Positions 33,605 through 43,758 of a stretch of DNA of 64,000 nucleotides are shown here, in pieces; the first letter of the stretch is position 1, and every line of letters begins with the position of its first letter. The notes under the pieces were generated by a model. It was not told the DNA's origin. It searched no databases and saw only the letters and a list, made by a program, of their open reading frames with translations. Position numbers and translations under genes: made by a program. Location: positions 1 through 64,000 of the forward strand of contig QXCR01000095.1 of the NCBI GenBank assembly GCA_004380135.1. Reading direction: 5' to 3'. Origin of the DNA: Stemphylium vesicarium (taxonomy: Eukaryota > Ascomycota > Dothideomycetes > Pleosporales > Pleosporaceae).

Positions 33605-34918
33605 CTACGGAATGATTCTTGCCTTGCGCATCCTATCAAATACATTCCACCACGTATCTTTCGGACTCCTCTCCTCGGTGAACCCGGTGCTGTACGTCTT
33701 AGTCATATCGAAATGTCTGTCAAAATCAAACTTGGTCATGAGCATCTTTTCGGAGATCTGCATTCCACGACCACCATTAATGTGCCCGCTCTGTAGGCCG
33801 TACCTCTTCTCCATTGCGAGCCACTCGTTCATGTTGTCTCTGATGAAATCGCGCATGTCGATGGGTTCGGAGAGTGGGTCCATAGCTTTGAGGCCGAAGT
33901 AGGAACAGACCACAGGCCATTTTTGCTCCCAGCTATACGGTGTCTTGGAATCAGCGACATTGTAGACACCGCCCTTGGGTGTCGATGGAGATAGTGTGAG
34001 GTGAATTGTTTGCCGTGCGATCATGTCGCTGCTGCTGTCGTTGCTCAAGGCCTTGTACACCTTATTTGTGCCGGGGAATGGACATTCCGCTCCGTCGCCA
34101 TGAACCTCCTTCCACAGACTCAGGTAGAGTGCCATTGTCGTACCTAAGGAGTAATAGTTCTGGTTCGGTACATACCCAATGATGAGATCAGGCCTGGTCT
34201 CAATGAAGCTCCACTTCTTGCCTTTGGAGTATTCGGTAATGAAATCTATCTGTGGGTGGTAGAAGAGTAGTTCGGCAAATGGGCTAGGTAGGCGTGGCGC
34301 GGATTCGGAGAGAGGAGGAGACGGAAGAGGTGGCTGAGTTGTGCCTGGCGGAGCGGCTGCGTCGTACCATGGGAGCACCGCGCGGAGGTGGCAGCCATCT
34401 ACCAAAGTCAGTCTCGGGCACGCTACACGAATCCTGGGGAGTGGCACATACAGATCTTGGACCCAATCTGCAATACCACAAACTCTAGAGCTGAACACAG
34501 CTTATCGACAGCCTTAACCGCCTTTGAGAACATCTCCACGGACTCAGCCAACTCCTTGTGTAGATCTTGGCCCGCCTTGTATGCGAAATAGTACACATGT
34601 GTGACCTCGGCAATATCAGGAATCCTTTCAACTAGCTCCTTCTCCAGACTCTCCTGGCTATTGGCGAGCAAATCGATGCCGGATACCATGTTCAGGCGAG
34701 GGTCGTCTGGCCATTGCGTTTGGCTTGGGGAAAGCGGCCGGTTGGAGAGAGCATGAGCACGCTTCCAGGTGCCTTTCGCGGGGTAATCGCCGAGTATCTC
34801 ATTGATGAAGGACCAGCCTATTTGTTCACATAGGTATCAGTGTTCTTGTCCGAACCACATGTTGTCTTGACTCACCTGTAACGCCTGAGGCGCCGAACAC
34901 AAGAGCGGACTTTGACAT
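33605..34918 (-). CDS. PRISE-type NAD(P)H-dependent reductase (progesterone 5-beta-reductase/iridoid synthase-like SDR)
   Basis: Exons 34918-34876, 34817-34452 and 34398-33605 give 400 residues. The first exon encodes only the start of the Rossmann motif, SALVFGASGVTG, completed across a phase-1 intron as GW. The middle part has VVLQIGSKIYGCH and the late part RPDLIIGYVPNQNYYSLG plus YNVADSKTPYSWEQKWP, which together mark the extended SDR family that reduces C=C bonds of enones. Fungal members are often linked to secondary metabolism. The catalytic Tyr/Lys can only be placed approximately (the Tyr in KIYG is unlikely to be it). Start chosen because no in-frame alternative encodes the glycine motif. 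Confidence 0.85.
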
Positions 34919-36179
34919 TTTTGTACAATGAATTGGATGCAACTGCGCGAATCTAAGAAGAACGGCATGGCACGGTTTTTAGACGGCGGTTCTACTCACG
35001 GCCTGCACTCCGGAAAAGACCCCCATTTTGGTTTGCTGCCCTGGCTACCAACACGGAAGGTGGGTCCGACAACGATTGTGATAGTGGAGACACGCGATCT
35101 AGAGGGGTTTCTTCGCGCAGTCCGCTGGACTTGGTGTTGATGTTGGTGATCGTCCCATGTCCCCTACTCTGTCAAGTCCATGTCGCACACAGCAAACAAC
35201 ATGAGCCCCTTTGCGCAACTTTGTCGAGGCCTCTAAGCATCTTCCAGGGTTGATGACACCATTTTCAAGCAGTCCGTCATGGAGACGGGTAACCCGTGGG
35301 CCGTTCCAAACCCTTGCATAGTGGTCCACGCGTCAAGAAGATATCGGCAACCGCGCTACAGCCAGTCTCGCCATGGCCATTGTGGAGAACGAATGGTTTG
35401 CGCGCGGTAGGGGCGAGCCGTTAGCCTGAGTTGCCGAAAGAAGCGCCCGAAAATGCGGCCGTATTGCACGACTCATTCTAGTTATGTAAGGGCGAAGAAA
35501 CTTGTCGACTAGCGAGCGCGTGATGTTGAGCGTGTTCAGTAAGGGTATACCCTTGCGATGAGTATTGAGACGTCGAAGCAGTGCGTCAGTATCGGCTGGG
35601 TGAATGTCGCGATAGTGATGGAAGAAAGAAGTAAGCAGTGGGGTTGAAGTTTGCAAAAGCCACGCAGGGACCATGACGTCGGCTACGCGTCGCGAAACCT
35701 CCGCTTCTAGGCGAGATGTGGTTTCTTGCGCACCCCGGCCCACACCATTGCACACTCCACGAGCACTCGAATGCCTTCCAGGCACACGAAAGCCTGATAA
35801 GGAGATGGCGTGGTCTGACTGTCCCACTTATGTTATCTGCTATTTTGTCTACGGCAACTTTGAACCATCAATGAAGCTCGTTCTTCTCTCTCCCCCTCAG
35901 TAGCATGGTAGTGATCAGGTTGCCTCCTTGGCATCATTGCATCTGCGTTTCTGATTTGTCTCCGCATAAATATCGCTCTGCAGATAGACTTACACTTTGC
36001 CATTCATCTTTGCTGTAATGTCTTCGCAGTAAAAAATGCACAACAAGCCGACGATTCCTGCGCCGCACTTACCCTATTACCCATTCGTGCAACCTGTGAA
36101 GAGAAGGGATCTTAACAACAATACGAGGTCGTCTAGACACTAGTAGCTCCAGTATCGTCAGAGGCTCTTACATCGCTGC
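34919..36179. other. Intergenic, 1.3 kb
   Basis: Left part is the PRISE gene promoter. The rest has short frames only. A leftward frame over 35333-35827 would need a non-ATG start and was not accepted. Confidence 0.45.
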
Positions 36180-36670
36180 TTACCATAATTAAACAAAATC
36201 CTCATGACGAGATAAGTACACAGCGATATCGGAAGCTCGTGTAGAAGCTCGTCAACGCTGCCGAAGTATCCTTTGCCCAGCAGGCCCTTGATTAAGATCA
36301 GATTCAGCTTCCGTCGAAGATGAATGGAGAAGCTAGAACTCGCCGGAAGACAAGGTCCAAGATCATTGGGAAGGGGAAGGCGAGGGTGATGAGCGACGAA
36401 GATATCGAAGCAGCACGAGCGAAGCGTGCTAAGCAGGAGGCGGATGAACAAGCGTAAAGCATGAGAAAACGTGGTCAGCAGAGGCGCATTACAGTAGAGG
36501 TAGTAGTAGAGGAGGAGGTAGAGGCCACCACCGATAAGGGAACATGTAAGAAGCTCAAATGTGCTGCGCAAGAGGCTGAAGAAGTCTTAGCGCTGCAGGC
36601 AAGCGTAACATAAGTTGCAGAAGAGAGCGCACCGCATCCTTATAGAGCCCCAGTCGCGCGCATGTGGTAG
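36180..36670 (+). pseudogene. Decayed pogo-like (Tc1/mariner superfamily) transposase C-terminus
   Basis: One reading frame runs through this stretch and encodes a chain that looks like the tail of fungal pogo/Fot1-type transposases: KLVNAAEVSFAQQAL, KARVMSDEDIEAARAKR, Lys/Glu-rich sequence and a terminal APVARMW. Four in-frame stops interrupt it (TAG 36242, TAA 36293, TAA 36455, TAA 36611), with no frameshift. All could arise from CAG or CAA by C-to-T change, which fits repeat-induced point mutation or old decay. The DDE catalytic domain and terminal inverted repeats were not found, so this is a fragment. Confidence 0.5.
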
Positions 36671-37067
36671 CAGAGATAGAAGCTAGAAGATTTTTCGCTT
36701 AAACTCACGCTTTACGTGATATCTGCTTCTTGAAGGTAGCCGATCGGCGATCACTAGGATGGCCGAACACTACGTGGCTTAGCTTAGCACCCGGAATCTA
36801 TACACTGCTAGATGCACGCGCGTACACTCTCATGCACTTTGGAACACTAAATAGCCAAAGGACCGCGAGTGGAAGTACTTTCGTCCCAACATGTTTGCTT
36901 CTCTCACTTGCGCCTTGGCTGCGATACCACCTCATCAAATAGTCTTGCACCGTCCATCAAGATGATGTATTCCTTAGAGATGGATACCAGCTTCCAATAG
37001 TATGTAAAGCGGTCGCTGTCTTGGGTATCCCACACTTGTTTTACCACGAGAACCCAAGATTGCAACC
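36671..37067. other. Intergenic, 397 nt
   Basis: Between the transposase remnant and the lectin-like gene; likely holds the latter's promoter. Nothing else seen. Confidence 0.5.
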
Positions 37068-37497
37068 ATGTCGTTCACCAACCCCGTCTACATCATCGCC
37101 ATCAACGGCGGCCACGTCATCGAAGCCGACAATAACGGAAAGGAAATCAAGACGCAAAAAGCAACGGTGTCCAAGTCCCAGCAATGGGTGGTGGAGCGGA
37201 AGGACGCACACAAAGCAGATGAGTTCGCGCTTCGAAATGTCGCAACCGATGCCTATCTCGGGGCCCCCAAGGGCGTTAGTGGAACGTATTGCACCACAAG
37301 CGCAAAGCAGTTCTGGCGAGCGGAGCCTGGTCACGCGCCCGGATCTTTCTGGTAGGTCTTGACCTCGAACGGTTTATGTGCGCTTGCTTACAGTGAGTAG
37401 GTTAAAGAATCTCGAGTTCGACGGTGCATGCCTGTGCAACTCAGGTGCCAAGACCACCGCTAATAGCATCGTCTACATGTGGCAGAAAGATGTATGA
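37068..37497 (+). CDS. Small beta-trefoil (ricin-B-like) lectin-type protein
   Basis: Exons 37068-37351 and 37401-37497 give 126 residues. The sequence has three repeats of a strand pattern ending in an aromatic QxW-like position: SKSQQWVVER, TSAKQFWRAE and SIVYMWQKD, suggesting a single beta-trefoil domain that binds carbohydrate. There is no signal peptide, so it would be cytosolic or released unconventionally, like other small fungal trefoil lectins. The acceptor at 37400 (GAGTAG) was preferred to an earlier CAG because only it gives FWLKNLEFDGACLC in frame. It stands alone, about 0.4 kb from a transposase remnant. Confidence 0.72.
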
Positions 37498-38651
37498 TGC
37501 CCTTCATGCCCACCATTGATGATTAAGCGTTGACCGAATAATAGGATAATTGGGTCCAGTCTATGCTCTGGTATTTCAGGGATGTCAATGATAAAGGCCT
37601 ATTCTAGTCATGTTGGTCAAAATTGAGCCAGTTGTGGTTGATGGGACTGTGTCAGCCGGAGCTCCGGTAAGGAGCCGGGAAGCTTCCGGTCTGTACAGCT
37701 GATTGCTGTTTGCCCCATTGTTCCATCCCATCTTTGTTCTATCTGCCTTTGTCCATCTGTTTGCTCTTAACCGGCAAGCCTCATATAGGCTGCCGCTCGC
37801 GATAGATAGACCAATGGACGTGATTCATCCCAAGCCATTCCGCTTGACAGACTGCTAGGGCCATGATTGGACAGAAGGAGCATCTGCATGCTTGTCGGAA
37901 TCGACTGAATTTAAATAAGTGGTGGTAGGAGAGGGGAGCGAGGATGGGGAGGTTACCTGTGCAGTAGCTTGACGCATTCCTGCCAAGACCGAATGTAGTC
38001 ACTATTATATTTCAGGTCTCTGTTTATCATTCTGATCTGTTAGACTACCTCCTTTGTGACACAACAACGGCGATTCAGAATGGTCTCGCAGGTCCCGCAA
38101 GGCTACCGCCAGGATCTCCTAAACCGCTGCAGCGCTGCCATCTACATCTTACTAAGCTGGTTCACCTCTTCTTGCTGCCTCAACCGTATACCCGTGAACC
38201 CCTTGGAAACGTATGTACGGTGCCACAATTTATTATCGCGTCGCCGTTGTACTTAATGGACGATCACTAATGTGACGGTATAAATACCTTATATACTAAA
38301 TGGTACATAAGGTCGGCCTTTTCGTACGATCACAACTAATCTCCGTGCGTTTGACTGATATTTTTGGGCACGGTGACCTTGTCGGAAATAAGGTCAGGAC
38401 TCATCGGTCACAGGCAATGTAGTAGTAGAAAGGTGAGGCGCTGGGGTTTTCCTAAAACAACCTGCTGTACCTTTTTTATAGTTAGTGTTACTACATATAG
38501 AAGGTACATAGAAGTAGTTCAGCACTCTTCTACACCCCTCATGTTATCAAAAATTTCGCACCAACGAGGAATTCCGCACACATTCCAATATCTAAATCAA
38601 TCGCGGCAGACCATACCCTTATATCCAGCATCCAACCCGCACCATCCCCCC
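37498..38651. other. Intergenic, 1.15 kb, with palindromes and a retroelement-like patch
   Basis: Contains a perfect 12-bp palindrome CCGGAGCTCCGG (37656-37667) followed closely by another palindromic core (GGAAGCTTCC, about 37678-37687). A more AT-rich stretch at 38271-38550 resembles a solo LTR (listed separately). No gene is supported. Confidence 0.5.
38271..38550 (-). mobile_element. Possible solo LTR or retroelement remnant
   Basis: On the minus strand this ~280-nt segment begins TGAGGGGTGT and ends CCGTCACA, giving TG...CA ends. Inside are AT-rich, promoter-like tracts (TATAAAAAAGG). The base composition differs from the flanks. I could not see a clear target-site duplication or a second copy, so the call is tentative. 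Confidence 0.25.
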
Positions 38652-39953
38652 TCAAAACACAACAACCTGTCTCTTTTCCGCCTTCCCCATCTCCATATCC
38701 CGTATCATCTCCGGCAAATCCTCCAACTTCCTATACTCAACCTCGGGCTGAATACAATGCACCCCCGTAAAATCCACCGCCTTCTTCATCCGCTGCGGAA
38801 TCCCCGTGCTCTCAGCCTTAATCCGATACCGCCCCGTCGTCAAATCAAACGCATTGACAAATTCGAAGCCCTGAGGCGGAATCCCAACCACCATGAGCAG
38901 CCCACCCGTGCGAAGCAGATCCAGTGCACCCGCGTACGCAGCATTTGAACCGCTGTAGACGGCCGCGGCATGGCATCCCTTGCCATCTGTGAGTTTCTTG
39001 ATTTCCGCGAGGTGAGTCGTGTGGGTGCATGAGTTGAAAGTTGCGTCGGCGCCGAGTTTCTTCGCCATGGCGAGTTGCGTGTCGGAGATGTCGAGGGCGA
39101 TTGTGCGGAGACCCATCTAAGAAAACATCTTCGTCAGCAAGGGGTACCTATTCAATAGAATCTCTCTTTTCCCTTTCTTTCTTCTCCTTCCCCACCTCCA
39201 TCCAAACACCCCAAACAGACAGACAGATAGAACTCGAAAAAAAAACATACCGCCCTAGCATACTGCAAAGCATACTGTCCCAACCCCCCAACCCCCACAA
39301 CAGCAATCCACTCCCCCTTCCTCAGTTCACAACCCTCCACGCTATGAAACGCCGTTATCCCTGCACAAAACAGCGGACTCGCGCGCTTCGTCTCCAGCGT
39401 TGAGGGTAGTTTGACTGCGTTCTTAACATCTACAACAGCGTATTCTGCGAAAAACCCATCCGCAACGAAGCCCTGCAGCTTTTGTGTGCCAGTCTCGCAC
39501 CGCAGGTTGTGCACCTGGCACCCGTCGCACGTGAAACAGCAGCCGGTAAAGTAGTTGAAGCCGATTGCGTCGCCGATGGCGAAGCTGTGGGAGGCGGCGG
39601 CGTTGGCTTGGTCAGTGGTTTGATTGGTGGTGTTGGAAGTGCCAAAAGCCACAATATGCCCAACCCCTTCATGCCCAATTGTCACAGGGTAATCTGGGCG
39701 CAGGCTCATCATAAGGTCGGAGTGACACAGGGATGCTGCGGCGATTTTAACGAGGAATTGGTGGGGTGCTGGGGAAGGGATTGGTATATCGTTTATTACG
39801 ACTTTTTCCTGTTGGCTGAGATAGATGGGCATGTTAGTATGGTATGCGTATAGTATGGTATTTGGAGGATTGGTATGGTATTGAGAGAATAGGTGTGCAA
39901 TGGGAAGGTGGAAGGGGGAGGCGGGCTTACGGGTCCCATCGGCCGGCTTTCAT
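38652..39953 (-). CDS. Zinc-dependent alcohol dehydrogenase (MDR family)
   Basis: Exons 39953-39931, 39815-39251 and 39116-38652 give 350 residues. The first coding exon is only 23 nt and encodes MKAGRWD; joined to exon 2 it yields MKAGRWDPQQEKVVINDIP, which is how fungal homologues begin. Starting at the ATG at 39832 instead would give an odd N-terminus. Catalytic zinc ligands: Cys in SLCHSDL, His-Glu in GHEGVGH and the later Cys in LFCAGITAF. Structural zinc: the cysteines of CCFTCDGCQVHNLRC. Cofactor site: VVGVGGLGQYALQYA. Introns are 115 and 134 nt. It oxidises or reduces primary or secondary alcohols/aldehydes and fits beside the hydrolase and acyl-CoA dehydrogenase downstream. Confidence 0.9.
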
Positions 39954-40678
39954 GGTTGCAGCCTTGTCTTTCTCTTTCTTTTGATAGCGAATTAAGGGGT
40001 TGGCTTTGGGATGGGGTGGAAGACTTGGATGGTTTCTACGCAGAAGTTTCTTACGAAGTTTATGTGTTGTTGTGTGCTGCTTTTGCATCTATATATGAGA
40101 GTATGCTAGGTGACGGATTGGGAAAGAGGCCAGGGATCGTACTGCGAGTCATCATAATGCGCTATGGTGCAGTGGCTGACTTGACATATAACCCCTTCAA
40201 GCGGAAAATGAAGACCGACATACAGGGCTGTAAGCGATTGGTTGGGTACGTGGAATGTGACTTGTGCGGGGGAGTAACGGAAGCGGGGTTAGAAGCTCTG
40301 CATGTAAACGTATTGCTTGCCGGCGTTCAGTCAGCATCATGCCATGTCCTTGTCTTTACCACTCACTCTTAACAGGCTGTTCCAAAATCGATTATCCACA
40401 TTAGGATGCCGATGATGTGAATACTCTCTTCTGCAGAAAAAGGATTAAGCAGTAAAGGCGTATCTTGATACATGAAAGAAGGATTGCCAATGTACACGTC
40501 TTCATAGGTTGCCGACAGTTTGCAACTTTTAATAGTCACAAAATGTGGGCAACCAATGAAGACATCTGCACTGCAAACTTCCCTTCACGTACCGTTGACA
40601 GGGCAACACAGTACTCGTAGTATGTAGCCGCCTTTCACCAGTTGCACCATACCTCCTCAATCCACTCGAGACAACCAC
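39954..40678. other. Intergenic, 725 nt, ADH promoter
   Basis: Holds the ADH promoter, with a TATATA-like element about 135 nt upstream of its ATG (near 40090), and the 3' end of the hydrolase. A rightward 159-codon open frame has no recognisable content. Confidence 0.5.
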
Positions 40679-41744
40679 CTAACCCAACAAAAACCTCACC
40701 CCCTCCGCCATCCCACCAAAAAAGCGCTGTCTCGGCTCCACAAGCTTGCTCGAAGGTGAAGACATGAAAACATGCGGATACCCTTCATAAAAGTCGAACT
40801 GATTCGGTACACTGCCGTACTTCGGATCAGCACAAGACTCGCGCAAAGAAACGCTGCACTTACCCAGCCTGATCAAGTTTCTCCTTCATAAGCAGCCCAT
40901 CATCCCTCAGTGTATCATGTCCCGAAACAGCCATCCAGACCTTGTTCAAATCCCCAAGTCTACGGTGTAAAAGAGGTGATGCATAGGGGTCATTCAGCGG
41001 AGCACCAAAAGCGTCTAACACATCGTTAGTAATCCACTGCCTCAAAGCAAAGTTGGTGAGCTTACCCCAGAAAGCTCTCATAGCCGCATTGGTATTAATA
41101 GTATGTCGATCATGTTCCTCCATCGCCGTATACCTTTCTTTCAACTCCACCGGCACACCATCCGGATGCACGGTAACCGGATTAATCCCTACCACACCGA
41201 CAAGCTGATGTCCCAGCCCGTCGTCTACCGCCCTCAGCGCCGTGCCAAATGCAATCTGGCCCCCAGCCGAGAGCCCAGCCACGACGAACTTGTCCTGAGC
41301 AGTATTTAGACGCTGGGAGTTGTTCAGAGCCCATTGTAAAGCCTGGTAGCACTCGTTCATCAGCCCTGGATGCGCATTCTTCGGCGCAAGCCCGTAGTCC
41401 ACAGATACAACGACAATGCCACCGGCTTTTGAGATGGCGCGGCTGTACGCGTCTTCGCTGATTATATCGCCCATGGCCCAGCCGCCGCCGTGGTAGTACA
41501 TGCAGACTGGCCTGTCGCCAATGTAGCCTTCGGGTGTGTAGATGCGAACTTTTGTGCCGTCGTCGGTTGCAATGTCCTCGGTCTTGACGCTGGGGTCTGG
41601 CGCGGGGAAGGTGTATTTCGAAGCCATTGCGCCGCCGTATCGAAGATATTGGGCTGCCATGGCGGAGATGGGCGGTGTTAGGAGCACACGCTCGCCGAAT
41701 TCAGCTTCGAACTGTACGGAGGCGTTATTATAGGCTGTAGTCAT
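40679..41744 (-). CDS. Alpha/beta hydrolase, HSL/carboxylesterase type
   Basis: Exons 41744-40864 and 40811-40679 give 337 residues. Oxyanion-hole motif YYHGGGWAMG and nucleophile elbow AGLSAGGQ mark the hormone-sensitive-lipase branch. The catalytic Asp is likely in SGHDTLRDDG and the His in GYPHVF, which lies in exon 2, so splicing is essential for activity. The 52-nt intron (GTAAGT...GGCAG) joins LDQAG to VPNQFDFYEGYPH. The enzyme would hydrolyse esters or lactones of small acids. It is divergent from the acyl-CoA dehydrogenase (485 nt between ATGs), consistent with shared control. Confidence 0.92.
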
Positions 41745-42229
41745 TGTGGTTTTTCTGTGTACGTACGTCTAGCCATGGCTTCGCGAACCCCTCGTTGGCC
41801 ATGATGCACTTGAATGGGTTTCTGGGCGTCGTGAAGATGTAAGATGGCGGTTCTTCATCTCAGAAGCCATGATGACTGCAATGCGCGTATTATCTTTCGC
41901 ATGGGGATTGGCGTCATGCGCGAGTGTGGAACAGCGAGTTGTCGAGTCCCTCCCGGTCTCGAATGCGTCGGTTTGGGGTGGAGTCCAAGCTCCCCCCCCC
42001 CTTCCCCACCAAGTCGTCCCGTCCCCACGCTTAAACAACTCCGCCCTCCCCCGCTAAACACCAAATCTCGCCTCGGCTTTAGAACGCGCGCGTCGCAAAC
42101 GCGTCGGTCAGCATGTATGTAGCGTGCAGTAGCAGCGAGTCATGTTGCTTCTTACGGTGCATACCATGACTTTTGATTTCAAGTTTTGATCGCCTTCACT
42201 TTGAGTCCTCTCAGGACATTCCCCATACA
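41745..42229. promoter_or_regulatory. Shared divergent promoter, hydrolase / acyl-CoA dehydrogenase
   Basis: 485 nt between two divergent ATGs, containing pyrimidine-rich tracts (around 41990-42060) that may be core promoter or leader sequence. No gene inside is supported. Confidence 0.55.
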
Positions 42230-43673
42230 ATGGCCTCAAGTACAGACATCGACATTGACAGTCATCCAGCCTTCTCGCGCATACCGCCATGGGTAAAAGC
42301 CAAACTGCGCCCCATTGCCATCTCAAAGATCGCCCAAGTACATGAATGGGTCGAGAATGAGTGCATACCCGCTGAGCGCATATACAAAGCACAACTCGGC
42401 GAAAGCAAGACGAGGTGGGAGACGCCGGCCATCGTCCACGAGTTGCGAAAAAAGGCCAAAGCGCAAGGGCTCTGGAATTTGTTTCTACCCAAGCACTTTG
42501 TCGAGAGTCCCGGGCTGACCAACCTGGAATATTCATGCTGCGCTGAGATAATGGGGCGAGTGTACTGGGCAGCGCAGGTAAAAAGCTTCCCCAACCACGC
42601 TCCCTCAGACGAACAGAAAGTTTGCAGCACTAACTTACTCCGTCCAGACAATGAACTGTCACGCCCCAGAGACCGGCAACATCGAACTCCTAGCCAAATA
42701 CTGCACGCCGACTCAAAAGGAAAAATGGCTCTACCCCCTCATGAACGGCGACATGTCTTCCGCCTACAGCATGACAGAGCCCGACGTCGCCTCCTCAGAC
42801 GCCACCCAAATCGGCATCAACATAGCCATCACAGAAACCGAAGTCATCATCAACGGCCGAAAGCTCTACGGCAACTGCCAGTACAATCCCGAAATGCAGC
42901 TCTTTATCCTAATGGGGTGTTCAGATCCCAGCAACCCCAATGCCTGGAACAGACACACGACCTTGGTTGTTCCCGCGAATAGCCCCGGGCTGAAGCAAGT
43001 CCGGAACCTGAGCATCATGGGCTACGACTGGGCGCCTGAAGGCCATGGAGAGTACGTCTACGAAAACGTTCGTGTGCCGCGCGAAAATATCATTTTGGGC
43101 CCCGGCCGCGCGTTTGAAATTGCGCAGGGGAGATTGGGACCCGGTCGCATACACCACTGCATGCGTTTGATCGGGCAGGCGGAACGCGCATTCGAGCTCG
43201 CACTCGTGCGCTGCATGGAGCCGCGGAAGAAGCCGCGGGGCAAGTTCATAGGCGAGTTCGATAGCAATATCGAGCGTATTGCGGATATGCGCATGACTAT
43301 CGATGCGATGAGGCTGGTTGTTCTGAATGCGGCTGATACCATGGATCTCCAGGGCAATAAAGCGGGGAAGTATGTTATTGCGCAGAGTAAAATTATGGTG
43401 CCGAATGCACTGCTCAAGGTTATCGATGAGGCTATGCAGATCTATGGTGGTCAGGGACTCACGCAGCATACGTCGCTGCCTGAGATCTGGACGTATGCGC
43501 GCTTTGTTAGGGTGGCTGATGGGCCGGACTCGGCGCATAGACATCAGGTTGGGCGCGATCAGATGAAGACGGCGCAGGGGTTTAGGAAGAGAGCGGAAGG
43601 GTATACGGAAAGGTACAGAGAACTGTGCAAGAAGTGGGGTTTAGAGCCGGAAGAGTTTTGGGGAGTCTTGTAG
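42230..43673 (+). CDS. Acyl-CoA dehydrogenase, ACAD10/11-like
   Basis: Exons 42230-42577 and 42648-43673 give 457 residues. These FAD enzymes introduce the alpha-beta double bond in acyl-CoAs. Visible: the SMTEPDVASSDAT motif of the FAD/substrate domain, NVRVPRENIILGPGRAF, GRIHHCMRLIGQAERA and the C-terminal IYGGQGLTQHTSLPEIW typical of the family. The size and pattern fit the ACAD10/11-like fungal group, which includes members acting on branched or hydroxylated acyl-CoAs. The 70-nt intron joins AAQ to TMNCHAPETG. I start at the ATG at 42230 (CAATGGC). No clear PTS1 (ends in WGVL). Confidence 0.93.
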
Positions 43674-43758
43674 TAGCGTTCTGATTTTCCGGATGAGCGC
43701 ATTGTGTTGCTGATGACCATCGAACCAAATCCTTGCTCGTCTTCTCCAAGGGCCTGAC

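Noticed and set aside
35333..35827. 164-codon leftward frame
   Set aside because: Opens with GTG, not ATG, has no recognised domain and no supporting splice structure.
36158..36571. 137-codon leftward hydrophobic frame
   Set aside because: It is antisense to the transposase remnant; the Leu/Tyr runs mirror the Glu/Lys-rich tail of the transposase.
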